Of a stretch of DNA of 15,906 nucleotides, positions 13,895 to 15,906 are shown piece by piece. The stretch's first letter is position 1. Each line of letters begins with the position of its first letter. The translations under genes were made by a program, and so were the position numbers. The stretch is from CAYVFM01 sp964546375 (GTDB taxonomy: Bacteria > Gemmatimonadota > Gemmatimonadetes > Palauibacterales > Palauibacteraceae): positions 1 to 15,906 of the forward strand of contig CAZJJO010000043.1 of NCBI GenBank assembly GCA_964546375.1, written 5' to 3'. Below the pieces are notes generated by a model, which saw only the letters and a list, made by a program, of their open reading frames with translations, had not been told where the DNA came from and did no database searches.

Positions 13895-14692
13895 TCAGCC
13901 CCGGGCGCTCCCGGCGTCCGTCCCCCCGCCGGCCTCGCCCTCCGGGCGGGCCCCGGACCCGTCGTCCCCGCCTTCGCCGCCCTCGCGCATCCCCTCCAGC
14001 ATGGTCGCGATGGCCTCGCGGGTCCGGCGCAGCACCCGGTCGCGGTCCTCGCGGTCCCGGCCCGCCAGGGACACCGGCTCGGCGCAGCGGATCCGGATCG
14101 TCCCCGGCCGCAGCCGCCGGCCGCCGCGGGGCAGCAGCTCGGCGCCGCCCTCGACGGCCACCGGCACCAGCTCGGCCCCGGTCTCGATGGCCAGCGAGAA
14201 GGCGCCCCGGCGGAAGCGGCGCAGGCGGCCGTCCTCCGAGCGGGTGCCCTCGGGGAAGACGGCCAGGGCCAGCCCCTCGTCACGCATCCGCTCGCCCGCC
14301 CGGCGGACGGCCTCCACCGCCTGCCGCCGGTCGGTCCGGTCGATGAAGACGTGGCCCGCCCGCCGCATGGCGCCGGCGAAGACCGGGAAGCGGCTCAGCT
14401 CGGCCTTGGCCACGAAGCGCAGCGACACGGGCAGGGCGGCGAAGAGCGCCAGGATGTCCAGCAGGGACTGGTGGTTGGCGGCCACCACCTGGGGCGCGTC
14501 GGGCCGGAGGTGCTCCAGGCCGCCGGTCTCCACCCGGACGCCGGCCACCGCCAGCAGGATCCGCGACCAGGTCCGGTGGATCGCGTCGAACCAGCCCCGG
14601 GGCGCCCCGACCAGGCCGCCGGCCACCGCCGCCAGCGAGAAGAGGGCGGTCACGGGCAGGCCCAGCCCGTAGAAGGCCGCCCACCGGATCAC
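13895..14692 (-). CDS. plsC: 1-acyl-sn-glycerol-3-phosphate acyltransferase
   Basis: Acylates lysophosphatidic acid at position 2 to give phosphatidic acid, the substrate of the CdsA also encoded here; membrane-associated. The 265-residue protein has a hydrophobic N-terminal helix (5-29), the catalytic HX4D in NHQSLLD (73-79), VFIDRTDRR (115-123), FPEGTRSEDG (146-155) and LVPVAVEGG (175-183), which are the four acyltransferase blocks. The last 30 residues are a Gly/Glu/Asp-rich tail. The GTG at 14692 overlaps the thiL stop as GTGA and is preceded by AGGGGAG; this was preferred over the long upstream opening of the frame. PlsC substrate specificity (acyl-ACP versus acyl-CoA) cannot be read from the sequence. 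Confidence 0.94.
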   Translation of the reverse strand: MIRWAAFYGLGLPVTALFSLAAVAGGLVGAPRGWFDAIHRTWSRILLAVAGVRVETGGLEHLRPDAPQVVAANHQSLLDILALFAALPVSLRFVAKAELSRFPVFAGAMRRAGHVFIDRTDRRQAVEAVRRAGERMRDEGLALAVFPEGTRSEDGRLRRFRRGAFSLAIETGAELVPVAVEGGAELLPRGGRRLRPGTIRIRCAEPVSLAGRDREDRDRVLRRTREAIATMLEGMREGGEGGDDGSGARPEGEAGGGTDAGSARG

Positions 14693-15708
14693 CGCTCCCC
14701 TCCGGCCGTCCCGCCCCCGAAGTGGTCGAACCCGCCGCCGGGGGGCTCGACCTCGCGGCCGTCGGCGTCGCGCCAGCTCACCCCCCGGCCCTCCTCCAGC
14801 CGCCCCACCCGGGTCAGCTCCAGCTCGAAGCGGTCGGCGAAGGCGTCGGCCGCCTCCGCCAGCTCGCCCGGCGCGGCGGCCACGAGCAGCTCGAAGTCCT
14901 CGCCGCCGCCCGCGGCGTAGCGCAGGGCGCGGCTCCGGTCGGACCACCCCTCCAGCGGCCCGGCCAGCGGCACCCGGTCGGCCCTGAGCACCGCCGCCGT
15001 CCCCGAGGCCGCCGCCAGGTGGCCGGCGTCGCCGGCCAGGCCGTCCGAGAGGTCGATCATCGCCCGGAGCCCGGCCCGCTCGGCCAGCCAGCGGGCCTCC
15101 GCCACCCGGGGCCGGGGCCGGTCGAAGGCCCGCGCCAGCTCGGCCTCGGGCTCCAGGTTGCGGCTTCGGGCGGCCACGGCGGCGACCGCGCCGCCCAGCC
15201 GGCCGGTGACCCAGAGCTCGTCGCCGGCCCGGCCGCCGCCCCGCCCCACGGGCCGGGCCGCGGCGCCCAGCCCCACGGCGTCCAGCACCACGGGCCCGGG
15301 CGAGCGGGAGAGGTCGCCGCCGATCAGCTCGCCGCCGTGGTCCTGCAGGCAGCGGCCGAGCCCGTCGCCGATCTCCTCCAGCACGCCCCGGTCGAGCTCG
15401 GGCGGCAGGGCGGCCGAGAGGAGGACCCCCAGCGGACGGGCCGCCATGGCCGCCAGGTCGCTCAGCGCCGCGGTGGCCGCCCGCCAGCCCACCGTCTCCC
15501 AGCCCACCCAGGCCCGGCGGAAGTGGACGTCCTCGACCTGGAGGTCGGTGCCGGCCACCACCCGCTCGCCCTCCGGGACGTCGAGGACGGCGGCGTCGTC
15601 GCCGGCCCCTCCGCTCCCGGCGTCCCCGGGGCGGCCGGCGCCGGCGGCCCGCAGCAGCGAGCGGATGCGGTCGAACTCGGCGCCCGGGCCCAGCCGGCCC
15701 CCGTCCAC
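14689..15708 (-). CDS. thiL: Thiamine-monophosphate kinase
   Basis: Phosphorylates thiamine monophosphate to the active cofactor thiamine diphosphate with ATP. The 339-residue protein shows the ThiL/PurM-fold landmarks: GAGDDAAVL (34-42), GTDLQVEDVHF (53-63), TAALSDLAAMAARP (79-92), IGGDLSRS (129-136), MIDLSDGLAGDAGHL (217-231) and GGGEDFELL (267-275). Asp-rich metal sites are all kept. Start is GTG at 15708, with GAGG a few bases upstream and the preceding gene's stop only 7 bases away. It overlaps plsC. With ThiI it is the second thiamine-related gene of the window, but they are not in the same operon. Confidence 0.95.
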   Translation of the reverse strand: MDGGRLGPGAEFDRIRSLLRAAGAGRPGDAGSGGAGDDAAVLDVPEGERVVAGTDLQVEDVHFRRAWVGWETVGWRAATAALSDLAAMAARPLGVLLSAALPPELDRGVLEEIGDGLGRCLQDHGGELIGGDLSRSPGPVVLDAVGLGAAARPVGRGGGRAGDELWVTGRLGGAVAAVAARSRNLEPEAELARAFDRPRPRVAEARWLAERAGLRAMIDLSDGLAGDAGHLAAASGTAAVLRADRVPLAGPLEGWSDRSRALRYAAGGGEDFELLVAAAPGELAEAADAFADRFELELTRVGRLEEGRGVSWRDADGREVEPPGGGFDHFGGGTAGGER

Positions 15709-15715
15709 GGGCGCC

Positions 15716-15906
15716 TCAGCCGGCGGCCAGGGCGAAGAGGACGGCGTCGTCGCCGGCCGGCGGCTCCAGCCCCTCCACCTCCGCCCGGACGGCCGGCAGG
15801 CGGTCGGGCACGTCCGAGGCCAGGTGGCCCTCGGCCGCCAGCCGGCGGCGGGCGGCCATCGCGGTGAGCAGCAGCTCGCACTCGGCCGCCTCCGCGCCGT
15901 CCAGGC
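15716..15906 (-). CDS. C-terminal fragment of a gene cut by the window edge (possibly NAD(P)H-hydrate repair enzyme Nnr)
   Basis: The last 62 residues of a protein whose start lies outside the window. It ends at TGA (15716-15718), 7 bases before thiL. Visible residues include AECELLLTAMAARRRL, then EGHLASDVPDRLPAVRAEV and a tail AGDDAVLFALAAG. The phrase HLASDVPDRLPAV resembles the C-terminal end of ADP-dependent NAD(P)H-hydrate dehydratases (LLASD..DALPA), but the conserved catalytic blocks are not in view. Codon use and the tight spacing to thiL mark it as a real gene of the same operon; the product name is a weak guess. Confidence 0.5.
   Translation of the reverse strand, partial: LDGAEAAECELLLTAMAARRRLAAEGHLASDVPDRLPAVRAEVEGLEPPAGDDAVLFALAAG

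Noticed and set aside
13771..14283. N-terminal extension of enolase
   Set aside because: It overlaps plsC in a shadow frame and reads Ala/Arg/Pro-rich; the ribosome site and conserved start support 13770.

Overview
The window is about 16 kb of very GC-rich DNA from a Gram-negative bacterium. It carries a C-terminal-Phe outer-membrane barrel, the MEP isoprenoid route and an RseP-type protease. The small barrel with its '...ADAQ' signal peptide end, together with the base composition, makes Gemmatimonadota my best guess. That is an inference from style, not a marker-gene result. All protein genes but one, and both tRNAs, are on the minus strand. GC-rich composition opens long false frames opposite nearly every gene; these were left out.

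Region 1 (50-5917, minus) is an envelope-precursor operon read as thiI, uppS, cdsA, dxr, rseP. The thiI stop overlaps the uppS GTG start, and the cdsA stop overlaps the dxr ATG. It makes undecaprenyl diphosphate, CDP-diacylglycerol and MEP, and ends with the site-2 protease. The unusual leader gene is thiI, a rhodanese-containing tRNA 4-thiouridine/thiazole sulfurtransferase. DXP, the substrate of Dxr, is also the thiazole precursor.

Region 2 (5918-6905) is a divergent intergenic region with a clear sigma70-type promoter driving a lone plus-strand 160-residue outer-membrane beta-barrel. It ends in a perfect 30-nt palindromic terminator.

Region 3 (6938-11492, minus) holds a 1065-residue membrane sensor with three PAS domains, GGDEF (with I-site) and EAL (EVL) domains. 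Next come a possible 21-residue Arg-rich micro-ORF with a terminator-like hairpin, and a tandem UspA protein with its own promoter.

Region 4 (11734-12123, minus) contains a 3' remnant of a c-type cytochrome with CxxCH, an elongator-type CAT tRNA and an initiator tRNA-fMet. A promoter for the tRNAs appears to be built over the ftsB stop codon.

Region 5 (12138-15906, minus) is a housekeeping cluster read as an unidentified or Nnr-like gene (cut by the window edge), thiL, plsC, eno, ftsB. Both PlsC (phosphatidate) and CdsA (CDP-DAG) of phospholipid synthesis are in the window, as are ThiI and ThiL of thiamine metabolism.

I see no convincing new defence, mobile or biosynthetic system. The most interesting items are the cytochrome remnant next to the tRNAs, the micro-ORF, the LOV-like PAS lacking its photoactive cysteine, the U1:U72 initiator tRNA and the stop-codon/promoter overlap.
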